The translations under genes and the position numbers were made by a program. 64,000 bases of DNA from Rathayibacter caricis DSM 15933 (lineage in GTDB: Bacteria; Actinomycetota; Actinomycetes; Actinomycetales; Microbacteriaceae). The stretch is taken from assembly GCF_003044275.1 (NCBI RefSeq), contig NZ_PZPL01000001.1:3100001-3164000 (forward strand), in the 5' to 3' direction. The notes below the pieces were generated by a model. The model had not been told where the DNA came from. It was given only the letters and a program-made list of their open reading frames with translations, and did no database searches. Shown here in pieces: positions 47,880 through 56,683 of this stretch; position 1 is the stretch's first letter; every line of letters starts with the position of its first letter.

Positions 47880-50549
47880 TCAGTGCGCGGCCGCGTCCCA
47901 GTTCGCTCCGTGACCGACCTGGACCTCGAGCGGCACCGAGAGGTCGACGGCGTGCGCCATCCGCGCCCGCACGACGCTCTCGAGCGCCTCCTCCTCGCCG
48001 GGGGCGACGTCGAAGATCAGCTCGTCGTGCACCTGGAGGAGCATGCGCGAGCCCAGGCCCTGCTCGTCGATGTCGGACTGCACGCCGATCATCGCGATCT
48101 TCATGATGTCGGCGGCGGAGCCCTGGATCGGCGAGTTCAGCGCCGCGCGCTCGGCGTTGTCGCGCAGCACCCGGTTGGCGCTCTGCAGATCCGGGAAGGG
48201 ACGGCGCCGGCCGAAGATCGTCTCGGTGTAACCGGTCTCGCGGGCCTGCTCGACGACGCTGCGGAGGTAGTCGCGGACCGCCCCGAAGCGGACGAAGTAG
48301 TCGGTCATCAGCTGCTTGGCCTCGGCGCTCGAGATCCGGAGCTGCTTCGACAGGCCGAAGGCGCTGAGTCCGTATGCGAGCCCGTAGGACATCGCCTTCA
48401 CCTTGTTGCGCATCGCCGAGGTGACGTCGCCCGGCTCGACGCCGAAGATGCGCGAGCCGACGAAGCGGTGCAGGTCCTCGCCGCTGTGGAACGCCTCGAT
48501 GAGCCCGGCGTCGCCCGAGAGGTGCGCCATGATCCGCATCTCGATCTGCGAGTAGTCGGCGGTGAGCAGGGTGCTCGCCTCGTCGCTGTGCACGAAGGCG
48601 GTGCGGATGCGGCGGCCCACCTCGCTGCGCACGGGGATGTTCTGCAGGTTGGGGTCGTTCGAGGAGATGCGACCGGTGGCCGTCCCCGTCTGGTCGTAGC
48701 TGGTGTGGATCCGCCGGTCGGGCGTCACCGACTTCTCGAGCGTCTCGATGATCTGCTTGAGCTTGGTCGCGTCGCGGTGCTCGAGCAGGAGGCCGAGGAA
48801 CGGGTGCGGGTGCGACTCCTGCAGATCGGCGAGAGCGGAGGCGTCGGTCGTGTAGCCCGTCTTGGTCGCGCGGGTCTTCGGCATCGCGAGCTCCTCGAAG
48901 AGGACCTGCTGGAGCTGCTTCGGCGAGCCGAGGTTCATCTCGTGGCCGATCTCGGCGAACGCGCGGCTCGCGAGGTCGGCGGAGGTGGTGGTCAGCTCGC
49001 TCCGGAGGCGCGCGAGCACCTCGGGGTCGATCGCCACGCCCGTGAGCTCGACCGTCGCGAGGACCTGCACGATCGGCAGCTCGATGTCGACGAGGACCGA
49101 CAGCATGCCCTCGCCGAGCATCTCGGTGAGAGCTCCGACGAGGCGGAACGCGTACCAGGCCTCGGTCGCCGGGCTCATGGGCTCGACCGTCGGCACCAGC
49201 TGGTTCGGATCGCCCTGCGCCATCGTCTCGTCGAGGTACTGCGACACCTGCGCGGGCAGCGTCGCCGCGTGCCCCGTGGGCTGCAGGAGCCATGCCGCGA
49301 TGCGCGTGTCGAAGGCGAGGCCGGCGACCGGCAGACCGGCGGTGCGCAGCGCCTTCACCTGCGGCTTCGCGTCGGCGAAGTACTTGGGAGCGTCGCTCGC
49401 CAGCCACTGCTCGAGACCCGTGTAGTCGGGGCGGTCGGCCGCCCAGGGGACGTACGCCGACTCCTTCTCGACCGACAGACCGATGCCCTCGAGGCCGTCG
49501 GGGCCGACCTGCGCCTGGACGGCGACGGGGGTCGTGCCTTTGCCGGAGACGGTGGCGAGCCAGTGCGCGAGCTCCTCGTCGACCATCGTCCGCACCGCGG
49601 GGGCCGCGGTCGTGACGGTGTCGCCCGCGAGCGCGGCGGCCGCGCCCTCGACGCCCTCGTCGGCGGCGATCGTGAGGACGCGCTCCTGGAGCGTCTTGAA
49701 CTCCAGGCGCGAGAAGATCTCGCGGACGGCGTCCGGGTCGATGGGCTGCCGGGCGAGGTCGGTGGGGCCCAGCGGGAGCTCGACGTCGGTGACGAGCCGG
49801 TTGAGGCGGCGGTTGCGGAGCGCGTTCTCCTTCTGCTCGCGCAGCTTCTCGCCGACGACGCCCTTGATCTCGTCGGCGTGGGCGATGATGTCGGCCACCG
49901 TGCCGTACTGGTTGACCCACTTGGCCGCGGTCTTGGGCCCGACCTTGTCGACCCCGGGCAGGTTGTCGCTCGTCTCGCCGACCAGGGCCGCGATCTCGGG
50001 GTACTGGTGCGGCTCGACTCCGTACTTCTCGAACACCTTGTCGCGGTCGTAGCGCGTGAGCTGCGAGACCCCCTGAGTGGAGGGGTAGAGAAGGGTGACG
50101 TCGGGGGTGACGAGCTGGATCGTGTCGCGATCGCCCGAGACGACGAGCACCCGGTAGCCGGCCTCGGCGCCCTGCTTGGCGAGGGTGGCGAGGATGTCGT
50201 CGGCCTCGAAGTCCTCCTTCGAGACGGTGCGGATGTTCATGGCGTGCAGCGCCTGCTCGAGCAGCGGCACCTGGCCCTTGAACTCCGGCGGCGTCTCGCC
50301 GCGCGTCCCCTTGTACTCGGGGTACTCGCGGGTGCGGAACGAGTACCGGGAGATGTCGAACGCGACGCCGAGGTGCGTGGGCTTCTCGTTCTTCATCAGC
50401 AGGATCAGCATCGACAGGAAGCCGTGGATGGCGTTCGTGTGCTGGCCGTCACGGGTCTGGAAACTGTCGACCGGGAGCGCGTAGAACGCCCGGAACGCCA
50501 GGGAATGGCCGTCGACGAGCAGGAGGGTAGGCTGTTCCGGATCTGACAC
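47880..50549 (-). CDS. polA: DNA polymerase I
   Basis: Repair and Okazaki-fragment polymerase; 889 aa. The N-terminal 5'-3' exonuclease starts LLLVDGHSLAFRAFYALP and includes VSGDRDTIQLV and ALVGETSDNLPGV. The middle domain (about 310-490) lacks the acidic DEDD residues of an active 3'-5' proofreading exonuclease, as in mycobacterial PolA. Polymerase motifs are TADYSQIEMRIMAHLSGD (near 663), the finger helix KAMSYGLAYGLSAFG and LLQVHDELIFDV (near 838). The GTG start is leaderless, with TAGTCT 6 nt upstream. Confidence 0.97.
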   Translation of the reverse strand: MSDPEQPTLLLVDGHSLAFRAFYALPVDSFQTRDGQHTNAIHGFLSMLILLMKNEKPTHLGVAFDISRYSFRTREYPEYKGTRGETPPEFKGQVPLLEQALHAMNIRTVSKEDFEADDILATLAKQGAEAGYRVLVVSGDRDTIQLVTPDVTLLYPSTQGVSQLTRYDRDKVFEKYGVEPHQYPEIAALVGETSDNLPGVDKVGPKTAAKWVNQYGTVADIIAHADEIKGVVGEKLREQKENALRNRRLNRLVTDVELPLGPTDLARQPIDPDAVREIFSRLEFKTLQERVLTIAADEGVEGAAAALAGDTVTTAAPAVRTMVDEELAHWLATVSGKGTTPVAVQAQVGPDGLEGIGLSVEKESAYVPWAADRPDYTGLEQWLASDAPKYFADAKPQVKALRTAGLPVAGLAFDTRIAAWLLQPTGHAATLPAQVSQYLDETMAQGDPNQLVPTVEPMSPATEAWYAFRLVGALTEMLGEGMLSVLVDIELPIVQVLATVELTGVAIDPEVLARLRSELTTTSADLASRAFAEIGHEMNLGSPKQLQQVLFEELAMPKTRATKTGYTTDASALADLQESHPHPFLGLLLEHRDATKLKQIIETLEKSVTPDRRIHTSYDQTGTATGRISSNDPNLQNIPVRSEVGRRIRTAFVHSDEASTLLTADYSQIEMRIMAHLSGDAGLIEAFHSGEDLHRFVGSRIFGVEPGDVTSAMRNKVKAMSYGLAYGLSAFGLSKQLRISSAEAKQLMTDYFVRFGAVRDYLRSVVEQARETGYTETIFGRRRPFPDLQSANRVLRDNAERAALNSPIQGSAADIMKIAMIGVQSDIDEQGLGSRMLLQVHDELIFDVAPGEEEALESVVRARMAHAVDLSVPLEVQVGHGANWDAAAH

Positions 50550-50555
50550 ACGGCA

Positions 50556-50561
50556 AGACTA
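50556..50561 (-). promoter_or_regulatory. -10 box of leaderless polA
   Basis: TAGTCT, 6 nt, then the GTG at 50549 on the - strand. Confidence 0.55.
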
Positions 50562-50641
50562 CACAGCGCCTCCGACACCGGATCAGGACGGTTCCGAGCC
50601 GCTCGTCGGGCGCCTCGCAGGACGCGACGACGAGGAGATCC

Positions 50642-51079
50642 GTGACCGACTCAGCCCCCCTCGACAGCCCCTGGGTCCGTCCTCCGGCGCTCGACCTCGT
50701 GGCCGGCATCGGTCGCGGCATGGGCGAGCTCGCCGAGCGGATGGGCATCGTCTGGCACGAGCTGTCCCCGCAGCACTCGGTCGCCTCGATGCCGGTGGAG
50801 GGCAACCGCCAGCCGGTCGGGATCCTGCACGGCGGCGCCCACGTCGTCCTCGCGGAGTCGATGGGCTCGATCGCCGCGAACATCCATGCCGGCGAGGGCC
50901 GGATCGCCATGGGGATCGAGCTGAACGCGAGCCACAGCCGCTCCGTCCGTTCCGGCTTCGTGATCGCCACCTGCGACGCGATCCACCTCGGGGGCACGCT
51001 GGCGACCCACGAGATCGTGGTGCGCGACGAGGCCGGACGCCGCCTCTCGACGGTGCGGATCACCAACATCCTGCGGTGA
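50642..51079 (+). CDS. PaaI-type hotdog-fold thioesterase
   Basis: A 145-aa acyl-CoA thioesterase-like protein with a single hotdog domain. The hallmark GILHGGAHVVLAESMGSIAAN helix (about residues 60-80) and the strand segment IGIELNASHSRSVRSG-like MGIELNASHSRSVRSG are seen. Relatives include EntH/YdiI and menaquinone-pathway DHNA-CoA thioesterases. The substrate cannot be told here. GGAG lies before the GTG. It is divergent from polA across 92 bp. Confidence 0.85.
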   Translation: MTDSAPLDSPWVRPPALDLVAGIGRGMGELAERMGIVWHELSPQHSVASMPVEGNRQPVGILHGGAHVVLAESMGSIAANIHAGEGRIAMGIELNASHSRSVRSGFVIATCDAIHLGGTLATHEIVVRDEAGRRLSTVRITNILR

Positions 51080-51132
51080 GGCGACCGGCCCGGGCGCGAA
51101 CGCAAGCCCCGGTCGCTGGGAAGCTCGGAGCC

Positions 51133-51138
51133 TAGGCT
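51133..51138 (+). promoter_or_regulatory. -10 box of leaderless PNPOx-family gene
   Basis: TAGGCT, 6 nt, then the GTG at 51145. Confidence 0.6.
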
Positions 51139-51144
51139 CGCAGC

Positions 51145-51816
51145 GTGACCTTCCGCGATCTCCTCAAGAGCCTCCCGTCCATGCCCTCCGAGCTCCCCGC
51201 GTTCGACGTCGACGCGGCTCCCGAGGAGCCGCTCGAGCTGTTCGGGCAGTGGCTCGAGGAGGCCGCCACCGCCGGGCAGCTCCTCCCCCACGGCGCGACC
51301 CTCTCGACGGCCGACGCCGACGGAGTCGTCGGGGCGCGGATCCTCGTGCTGCGGAACGCGGACGAGCAGGGCTGGGCGTTCTCGACCCACGCCACGAGCC
51401 CGAAGGGCCGCGCGATGGAGGAGAACCCGCACGCCGCGCTGACCTTCTTCTGGCCGGTCCAGGGGCGCCAGGTGCGCGTGGAGGGCCGCGTCGAGCGCGG
51501 CTCCGCCACCGAGTCGGCCGAGGACTTCCGCCGCCGCTCGGAAGCCGGGCGGACCGCGCTGCTGGTCGGTCGCCAGAGCGAGCCGATGGCCTCCGCCGCC
51601 GATTTCGGCCTCGTCACGCTCCAGACCAGCGTGGCCGTGAGCTGCTCTCCCGCGACGCTCGACCGCGAGTGGGCCGTCTACCGGGTCGTCCCCGAGCGCA
51701 TCGAGTTCTGGCAGGGGTCCAGCGCACCCGAGCAGAACCACGTCCGGCTCGAGTACCGCCCGGGAACGGCGGAGGCGGGCGGCTCCCCGTGGGAGCGCAC
51801 CCGCCTCTGGCCGTGA
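51145..51816 (+). CDS. pyridoxamine 5'-phosphate oxidase family protein (PdxH-like)
   Basis: A 223-aa flavin-binding split-barrel protein. The FMN-binding core is GARILVLRNADEQGWAFSTHATSPKG, followed by ENPHAALTFFWPVQGRQVRVEG. The C-terminal RIEFWQG...RLEYRP...WERTRLWP is the dimerization signature of true PdxH enzymes, here with a short insertion of about 8 residues. Oxidation of pyridoxine or pyridoxamine phosphate to PLP is the most likely role. An F420- or FMN-dependent paralogue is possible. Confidence 0.78.
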   Translation: MTFRDLLKSLPSMPSELPAFDVDAAPEEPLELFGQWLEEAATAGQLLPHGATLSTADADGVVGARILVLRNADEQGWAFSTHATSPKGRAMEENPHAALTFFWPVQGRQVRVEGRVERGSATESAEDFRRRSEAGRTALLVGRQSEPMASAADFGLVTLQTSVAVSCSPATLDREWAVYRVVPERIEFWQGSSAPEQNHVRLEYRPGTAEAGGSPWERTRLWP

Positions 51817-51837
51817 TCGGGGACGTCGCCCCGGCGG

Positions 51838-52443
51838 CTACTTCTTCGGGCTCAGCTGCTCGATGATCGCCTGGGCGACATCGTGCATCGTGAGCCGACG
51901 GTCCATGGACGCCTTCTGGATCCAGCGGAACGCCTCGGGCTCGGTGAGGCCCATCTTCTCGTTGAGGAGCCCCTTGGCCCGGTCGACGAGCTTGCGGGTC
52001 TCGAAGCGCTCGACCATGTCGGCGACCTCGGCCTCGAGGGTCAGGATCTGTGCGTAGCGCGAGAGGGCGATCTCGATCGCGGGCAGCAGGTCGTTCGGCG
52101 TGAACGGCTTGACCACGTAGGCCAGCGCGCCGGCCTCGCTCGCACGCTCGACGAGCTCCTTCTGGCTGAACGCCGTGAGGAGGACGACGGGGGCGATGTG
52201 CGCCTTCGAGAGGCGCTCGGCCGCGGAGATGCCATCGAGCTGGGGCATCTTCACGTCCATGATCACCAGGTCGGGGCGGAGCTCGGTGGCGAGGGCCACA
52301 GCGGTCTCGCCGTCGCCCGCCTCGCCCACGACCTCGAAGCCGTTGTCGCGGAGGATCTCCACGATGTCGAGGCGGATGAGCGATTCGTCTTCGGCGACGA
52401 CGACACGACGGGGTGCGGTCGGCGCGGTTTCCTGGTCTGTCAC
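51838..52443 (-). CDS. ANTAR-domain response regulator (PdtaR-like)
   Basis: A 201-aa regulator with an N-terminal receiver domain (acidic AEDES at 17-21, phospho-acceptor Asp63 in IMDVKMPQ, Lys112 in VKPF). Its C-terminal ANTAR RNA-binding helices span residues 141-197, including KLVDRAKGLLNEKMGLTEPEAFRWIQ. It matches mycobacterial PdtaR (Rv1626), which works with the kinase PdtaS in RNA-level antitermination. No kinase gene is adjacent. The GTG start is leaderless (TAGGCT at 7 nt) and its promoter overlaps that of the divergent tRNA-Leu. Confidence 0.92.
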   Translation of the reverse strand: MTDQETAPTAPRRVVVAEDESLIRLDIVEILRDNGFEVVGEAGDGETAVALATELRPDLVIMDVKMPQLDGISAAERLSKAHIAPVVLLTAFSQKELVERASEAGALAYVVKPFTPNDLLPAIEIALSRYAQILTLEAEVADMVERFETRKLVDRAKGLLNEKMGLTEPEAFRWIQKASMDRRLTMHDVAQAIIEQLSPKK

Positions 52444-52450
52444 GCGGACG

Positions 52451-52465
52451 AGCCTACGGTATTCT
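52451..52465. promoter_or_regulatory. back-to-back -10 boxes of the ANTAR regulator and tRNA-Leu
   Basis: TAGGCT on the - strand (52451-52456) serves the regulator. TATTCT on the + strand (52460-52465) serves the tRNA at 52483. Only 3 bp separate the two boxes, so the two polymerase footprints exclude each other. Confidence 0.55.
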
Positions 52466-52482
52466 CGACGGGCTCGTGATGA

Positions 52483-52565
52483 GCCGGTGTGGCGGAATGG
52501 CAGACGCGGGGCACTCAAAATGCTCTGTCCGAGAGGGCTTGTGGGTTCGAGTCCCACCACCGGTA
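52483..52565 (+). tRNA. tRNA-Leu (anticodon CAA)
   Basis: An 83-nt cloverleaf with a long variable arm, as expected for leucine. The acceptor stem GCCGGTG pairs with CACCGGT (one G-T). The anticodon stem GGGCA/TGCTC encloses the loop CTCAAAA, giving anticodon CAA at 52516-52518 (codon UUG). The T arm is GTGGG-TTCGAGT-CCCAC. The discriminator is A at 52565 and no CCA is encoded. Confidence 0.93.
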
Positions 52566-52598
52566 CCGGAGCGGCCCGACCCGACCCGGCGGGTCCGC

Positions 52599-52604
52599 TA
52601 GCGT
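52599..52604 (+). promoter_or_regulatory. -10 box of leaderless GNAT gene
   Basis: TAGCGT, 6 nt, then the ATG at 52611, just 33 bp after the tRNA. Confidence 0.45.
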
Positions 52605-52610
52605 CGACGG

Positions 52611-53270
52611 ATGAGCGCATGGACCTCGACCTGGCCCCTGTTCGATCTCGTGCTGCGGACGCCGCGGCTGGAGCTGCACCCGGTGCGCGACAGCGATCTG
52701 CCGGGACTCGCGGAGGCCGCCGCCGCCGGGATCCACGAGCCGGGACGGTCGCCCTTCCCGGCGCCCTGGGCCGAGGCGCCCGCTGAGGAGCTGCCCATGC
52801 AGCTCGCCCGCTACCACTGGTCGCTGCGGGCCGCGACGACGCACGACTCCTGGCGCGTCGCGTTCGCGATCCTCGAGGACGGCGTCGTGATCGGCTGCCA
52901 GGACCTGCTCGCCGACCGCTTCCGCGCGACCCGCTCCGTCTCCTCCGGATCCTGGCTCACCCGCCCGGCGCAGGGGCGCGGACTCGGGCGCGAGATGCGG
53001 GCCGCCGTGCTGATGCTGGCGTTCGACCACCTGGCCGCCGAGGTGGCCGAGAGCAGTGCCCTGGCCTGGAACGACGCCTCGATCCGCGTCTCCTCCGCAC
53101 TCGGCTACGAGCCCAACGGGACGAGCCGGACCGTGGGAGCGGACGGCGCGGGCGTCGAGGAGACCCGGTTCCGCCTCACTCCGGACACCTTCGTGCGGCC
53201 CTCGTGGACCCTCGACGTCGGCGGCGTGGAGGACGCGCGCCGCGTCCTGCTCGGCCCTCCGGCGGACTAG
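52611..53270 (+). CDS. GNAT-family N-acetyltransferase
   Basis: A 219-aa acetyltransferase of the RimJ/RimL type. It begins with a strand reading LRTPRLELHPVRDSDLPGL, typical for ribosomal-protein or small-molecule acetylases. Motif A is GSWLTRPAQGRGLGREMRAAVLMLA (about residues 110-135) for acetyl-CoA pyrophosphate binding. ALAWNDASIRVSSALGYEPNG forms motif B. The substrate is unknown. The stop overlaps by 4 nt that of the convergent monooxygenase gene. Confidence 0.85.
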   Translation: MSAWTSTWPLFDLVLRTPRLELHPVRDSDLPGLAEAAAAGIHEPGRSPFPAPWAEAPAEELPMQLARYHWSLRAATTHDSWRVAFAILEDGVVIGCQDLLADRFRATRSVSSGSWLTRPAQGRGLGREMRAAVLMLAFDHLAAEVAESSALAWNDASIRVSSALGYEPNGTSRTVGADGAGVEETRFRLTPDTFVRPSWTLDVGGVEDARRVLLGPPAD

Positions 53271-54580
53271 AACCCCGTGAGGCTCCGCCGCAGGCCGCCG
53301 CCCGGATGCTCGCGGCGCAGGATCCCCCGCCGCCGCAGGATCGGGACCAGCTCGTCGAGCATCCGGTGCAGCGTCACGGGATGGAAGTCGCCGGAGAAGG
53401 CGATGCCGTCGTTGTCGGCGTCGTCGCCCAGCTCCTGGACGAAGTCGGCGACCTCCTCCGCCGTGCCCACGAGCCCGGCCCGGTCGGCGACGAGTCCGAG
53501 CCGCGCCTTCGCCGTGAGCAGCTCCCGCAGGGGCGCATCCGAGTCCGCCGAGCCGTAGAGGCCGGCGATGCTGCCGCGCGAGACGTGCCCGCCGAAGACG
53601 GAGGGATCGATCGCCCGATCGAGGTCGAGCGCGGTGAGGTCGGTCTCGAGATCGCTGGACCAGGCGGAGGCGATCGCGAGGAGCGCGGCCTCGTCCGGGT
53701 GCGCCGACGCGGCGACGAGGCGCTCCGCCTCCTCCCGACTCGACACGACGATCGGCTTCACGACGAAGAGGACCGTGAGGTCGTCCGGATCGCGGCCGTG
53801 CGACGCGGCCGCCGCCCGCGCCTTCTCGCGGTAGGCGCGCACGGTCGCGACGTCGAGCGAGGCGAGGGCGAGCTGGACGTCGGACTGCGCTCCCGCGAAG
53901 TCGATGCCGCGCGGCGAGCCTCCGGGGGACACGATGACCGGCTCCCCCGTGTCGAACGGCAGCGCGTTCAGCGGACCGTCGAAGGTGTAGTGCTCGCCGC
54001 GGTGGCGGACCGGGCGCAATCGGGTGCCGTCCGCGAACACGCCGGTCGCCGCGTCCTGGATCAGAGCGCCGTCGTCCCAGCTGCGCCAGAGTTCGCGGAT
54101 CGAGTCGAGCCACTCGTGCGCGCGGTCGTAGGCCCCGTCGTGCGGCAGCGGCTCGAGTCCGAAGTGCCGGCTGCTGCCGACGTCGGTGACCACGTTGAGC
54201 CCGAGCCTGCCCTCGCTCAGGTGCTGCAGCGTCGCGAACTGGCGCGCCGCCTGGTACGGGCTCCAGGCCATCGGATTCACGGTGGGCGCGACACCGAGGT
54301 GCCGCGTCGCCTCGAAGAGGTACGGAGCGAGCAGGAGCGGGTCGTGCTTGGGCCCGCCGTAGGCGCGGCGCACGCGGAGATCGAGAGTGTCGGCGCTGCC
54401 GAGCGAGAGGGCGTCCTCGATGATCACGAGGTCGAAGCCCGCCTGCTCGAGCTCGCGGGCGCTCTGCCGGTAGAGGTCGGGCCCGGTCCAGCGCCGGTCC
54501 CAGTCCCAGTTCGGCTGCCCCCAGGCCTGCGGACCGAAGCCGCGCGAGAGGAACCAGGCGAAGTGCTGCGGCCTGCTCAC
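53267..54580 (-). CDS. LLM-class flavin-dependent monooxygenase (NtaA/SnaA/DszA-type)
   Basis: A 437-aa TIM-barrel oxygenase using reduced FMN from a separate reductase. Family features are WSPYQAARQFATLQHLSEGRLGLNVVTD, which lines the flavin pocket, the HRGEHYTFDGPLN loop, and PVIVSPGGSPRGIDFAG. The group includes nitrilotriacetate, dibenzothiophene-sulfone and alkyl-sulfone monooxygenases. Its GTG overlaps the stop of the sulfhydrylase gene by GTGA, so the two are coupled. The pairing suggests release and re-use of sulfur from organic compounds (inference). Confidence 0.86.
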   Translation of the reverse strand: MSRPQHFAWFLSRGFGPQAWGQPNWDWDRRWTGPDLYRQSARELEQAGFDLVIIEDALSLGSADTLDLRVRRAYGGPKHDPLLLAPYLFEATRHLGVAPTVNPMAWSPYQAARQFATLQHLSEGRLGLNVVTDVGSSRHFGLEPLPHDGAYDRAHEWLDSIRELWRSWDDGALIQDAATGVFADGTRLRPVRHRGEHYTFDGPLNALPFDTGEPVIVSPGGSPRGIDFAGAQSDVQLALASLDVATVRAYREKARAAAASHGRDPDDLTVLFVVKPIVVSSREEAERLVAASAHPDEAALLAIASAWSSDLETDLTALDLDRAIDPSVFGGHVSRGSIAGLYGSADSDAPLRELLTAKARLGLVADRAGLVGTAEEVADFVQELGDDADNDGIAFSGDFHPVTLHRMLDELVPILRRRGILRREHPGGGLRRSLTGF

Positions 54581-55866
54581 GAGGCCGCCGCCAGGACGAG
54601 CGGGGAGGCGGAGGCGAGGAGTCCGGTCTCGAGGTCGGCGAGGAGGTCCTCGACGTCCTCGATGCCGATGGACAGGCGGAGCAGGCCCGGGCCGATCCCG
54701 GCGGCAGCGCGCTCCGCCTCCGTCCGACCCGTGTGCGTCGTGCTCGCCGGGTGCAGGACCAGAGAGCGGACGTCGCCGAGGTGCGTCATGCGGGTGAAGA
54801 GGGCGAGGGCGTCGGTGAAGCGGCGCGCCGCCTCCGCTCCCCCGCGCAGCGTGAACGAGAAGACCGAGCCCTGCCCGCGCGGGAGGTAGCGCTGCGCGAG
54901 AGCGTGCGACGGGCTCGAGGCCAGCCCGCTGTAGTCGACGCTCTCGATCTCGGGACGGCCCTCGAGCCAGCGCGCGACGACGAGTGCACTGCGCGACTGG
55001 TGGCGCACGCGGAGCGAGAGCGTCTCGAGTCCCTGCTCGAGCAGGAACGCCGTCAGCGGGGAGACGGTCGGGCCCATGCGGCCGGCGACCACGTCCCTGG
55101 CGTAGGCGAGGAAGGCCCGGCCGGGAGCGGCCGACGTCGCCGCGAGGTGCGGGAACGCGCCGGACCGGGCGCTCCAGTCGAACCGACCGGCGTCGACGAT
55201 CGCTCCCGCGATGACGGCGCCGTGCCCCGCCAGGAACTTGCTGGCCGAGTGGACGACGACGTCGGCGCCGTGCTCGATCGGGCGCAGGAGGTACGGGGTC
55301 GCGAACGTGTTGTCCACGACGAGCGGGACGCCCGCGCGGTGCGCGACATCGGCCACGAGGCGGAGGTCGACGACGTCGTTCCGCGGGTTGGGGATCGACT
55401 CGACGAGGACGACCCGGGTCCGCGGAGTGATGGCGTCCTCCCACGCGAGCGGATCGTCGGCGTCCTCGACGAAGGTGGTCGTGATGCCCAGGCGCGCGAG
55501 GTTCTCGAGCAGGAGGTTCCTGGTGCCCTCGTAGAGGCTTGCGGCGGCCACGACGTGGTCGCCGGCCGAGGCGAGGGCGAGGAGGGCGACCGAGACCGCG
55601 GCCTGCCCGCTGCCGACGAGGAGCGCCTCCGCACCGCCCTCGAGCGCGGCGAGACGGCGCTCGACCGCATCGGTCGTCGGGTTGCCGACGCGGGTGTAGG
55701 TGTATCCGTCCGCTCCCGCGAACCGGTCGCGCGCCTCGTCGAACGAGTCGAAGCTGAAGCCGGCGGTGAGGTAGATCGGGGTGCGCCTGGCGTGCAGCGC
55801 GTCCTCTGCCGCCCCCTCGTGCAGCTGGCGGGTCGAGAACCCCCAGTCGTGCGTCCGCTCGCTCAT
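54577..55866 (-). CDS. O-acetylhomoserine sulfhydrylase / cystathionine gamma-synthase family
   Basis: PLP enzyme of trans-sulfuration/direct sulfhydrylation, 429 aa. PLP-binding residues are the lysine Lys210 in HSASKFLAGHG, Asp185 in VVDNTFATPYLLRP, and the YTRVGNPTTDAVERRLAALEGG phosphate-binding segment (57-78). The insertion around residues 212-260 and the length favour MetY (O-acetylhomoserine sulfhydrylase) over MetB. It is coupled with the flavin monooxygenase, so it may capture liberated sulfide or methanethiol. A GGAGG-type site precedes the ATG. I saw no SAM riboswitch in the 159-bp leader. Confidence 0.87.
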   Translation of the reverse strand: MSERTHDWGFSTRQLHEGAAEDALHARRTPIYLTAGFSFDSFDEARDRFAGADGYTYTRVGNPTTDAVERRLAALEGGAEALLVGSGQAAVSVALLALASAGDHVVAAASLYEGTRNLLLENLARLGITTTFVEDADDPLAWEDAITPRTRVVLVESIPNPRNDVVDLRLVADVAHRAGVPLVVDNTFATPYLLRPIEHGADVVVHSASKFLAGHGAVIAGAIVDAGRFDWSARSGAFPHLAATSAAPGRAFLAYARDVVAGRMGPTVSPLTAFLLEQGLETLSLRVRHQSRSALVVARWLEGRPEIESVDYSGLASSPSHALAQRYLPRGQGSVFSFTLRGGAEAARRFTDALALFTRMTHLGDVRSLVLHPASTTHTGRTEAERAAAGIGPGLLRLSIGIEDVEDLLADLETGLLASASPLVLAAAS

Positions 55867-56025
55867 CCTGCTCCGCCTCCCGTCCCCGCCCCGCGGCGGT
55901 GCCCCACGATGGCATGCGACACAGCGGAGGGTCGCGGACGTTACCCGCCGTGACGCGCAGCGCGCGGGACGGGCGGGAGCCGGTGCCGGGCCTCCTTCAG
56001 CAGAGGCGGTGACGACCGGACCGGA

Positions 56026-56514
56026 TCACCAGAACATCGTGCCCGGCGCGCCCTTGAAGGGTCCGACGACGCGGGAGGTGATCCAGCCTCCGTAGAAGTC
56101 GCCCGGCTGGGGCTGCACCGTCTCGCCGTCGACCGTGCACGAGCCCATCCGCCCCGGGTACACGGCGACGGTGTCCTGCAGCACCTCGAAGCCGGGCATC
56201 GGCTCGGGGTAGGTCCAGCCCGCGCTCTCGGCGATCGATCCGCCGCCGCGGACGCTCAGGTACGAGGCCGCGCCCTTGAACTCGCAGACGCTGCGCCCCG
56301 GAGCCGGCTCGAGCGCGCCGTCCGCGAACGCGGAGCGGGGCAGGTAGTAGACGGGCGGGTGGCTGGTCTCGAGGACCCGGAAGGAGGCGCGGGTGTCGGC
56401 GACGACCACCCCGCCGAGCCGCACGACGACGTGCTCGGAGCTCGCCTCGACCCGTGGCGGCCTCGGGTAGTCCCAGACGGATTCCTGGCCCTCGGCGGGC
56501 GGTACGCGCTTCAT
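56026..56514 (-). CDS. DUF427 domain protein
   Basis: A 162-aa small beta-rich protein of the DUF427 family, function unknown. Family motifs are the tandem VWDYPRPPRVE and RASFRVLETSHPPVYYLPRSA, then CEFKGAASYLSV and EVLQDTVAVYPGRM. There is no signal peptide. The ATG is 6 nt after TAGCGT, so it is probably leaderless; the GGAGGG directly abutting the ATG is too close to act as a ribosome site. It is upstream of, and on the same strand as, the sulfhydrylase pair. Confidence 0.85.
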   Translation of the reverse strand: MKRVPPAEGQESVWDYPRPPRVEASSEHVVVRLGGVVVADTRASFRVLETSHPPVYYLPRSAFADGALEPAPGRSVCEFKGAASYLSVRGGGSIAESAGWTYPEPMPGFEVLQDTVAVYPGRMGSCTVDGETVQPQPGDFYGGWITSRVVGPFKGAPGTMFW

Positions 56515-56520
56515 CCCTCC

Positions 56521-56526
56521 ACGCTA
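56521..56526 (-). promoter_or_regulatory. -10 box of leaderless DUF427 gene
   Basis: TAGCGT, 6 nt, then the ATG at 56514 on the - strand. Confidence 0.45.
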
Positions 56527-56683
56527 CGCGCCACCGCCGAGCGGTCCTCCGCCTCCCAGCCGATGCCCGGCGGCTCCGCGTCCCGCGACCGCGGATCACC
56601 GCCCCGGCGGCACGCCGACCCGTCGGTCGCGTAACGTCGTCCTTGCGCCGGACCCCCCGAGACCGTGCGCAGAAGGATCCAGC

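Noticed and set aside
55867..56025. SAM riboswitch before the sulfhydrylase gene
   Set aside because: The 159-bp leader shows no recognisable SAM-I, SAM-II or SAM-IV core and no terminator hairpin.
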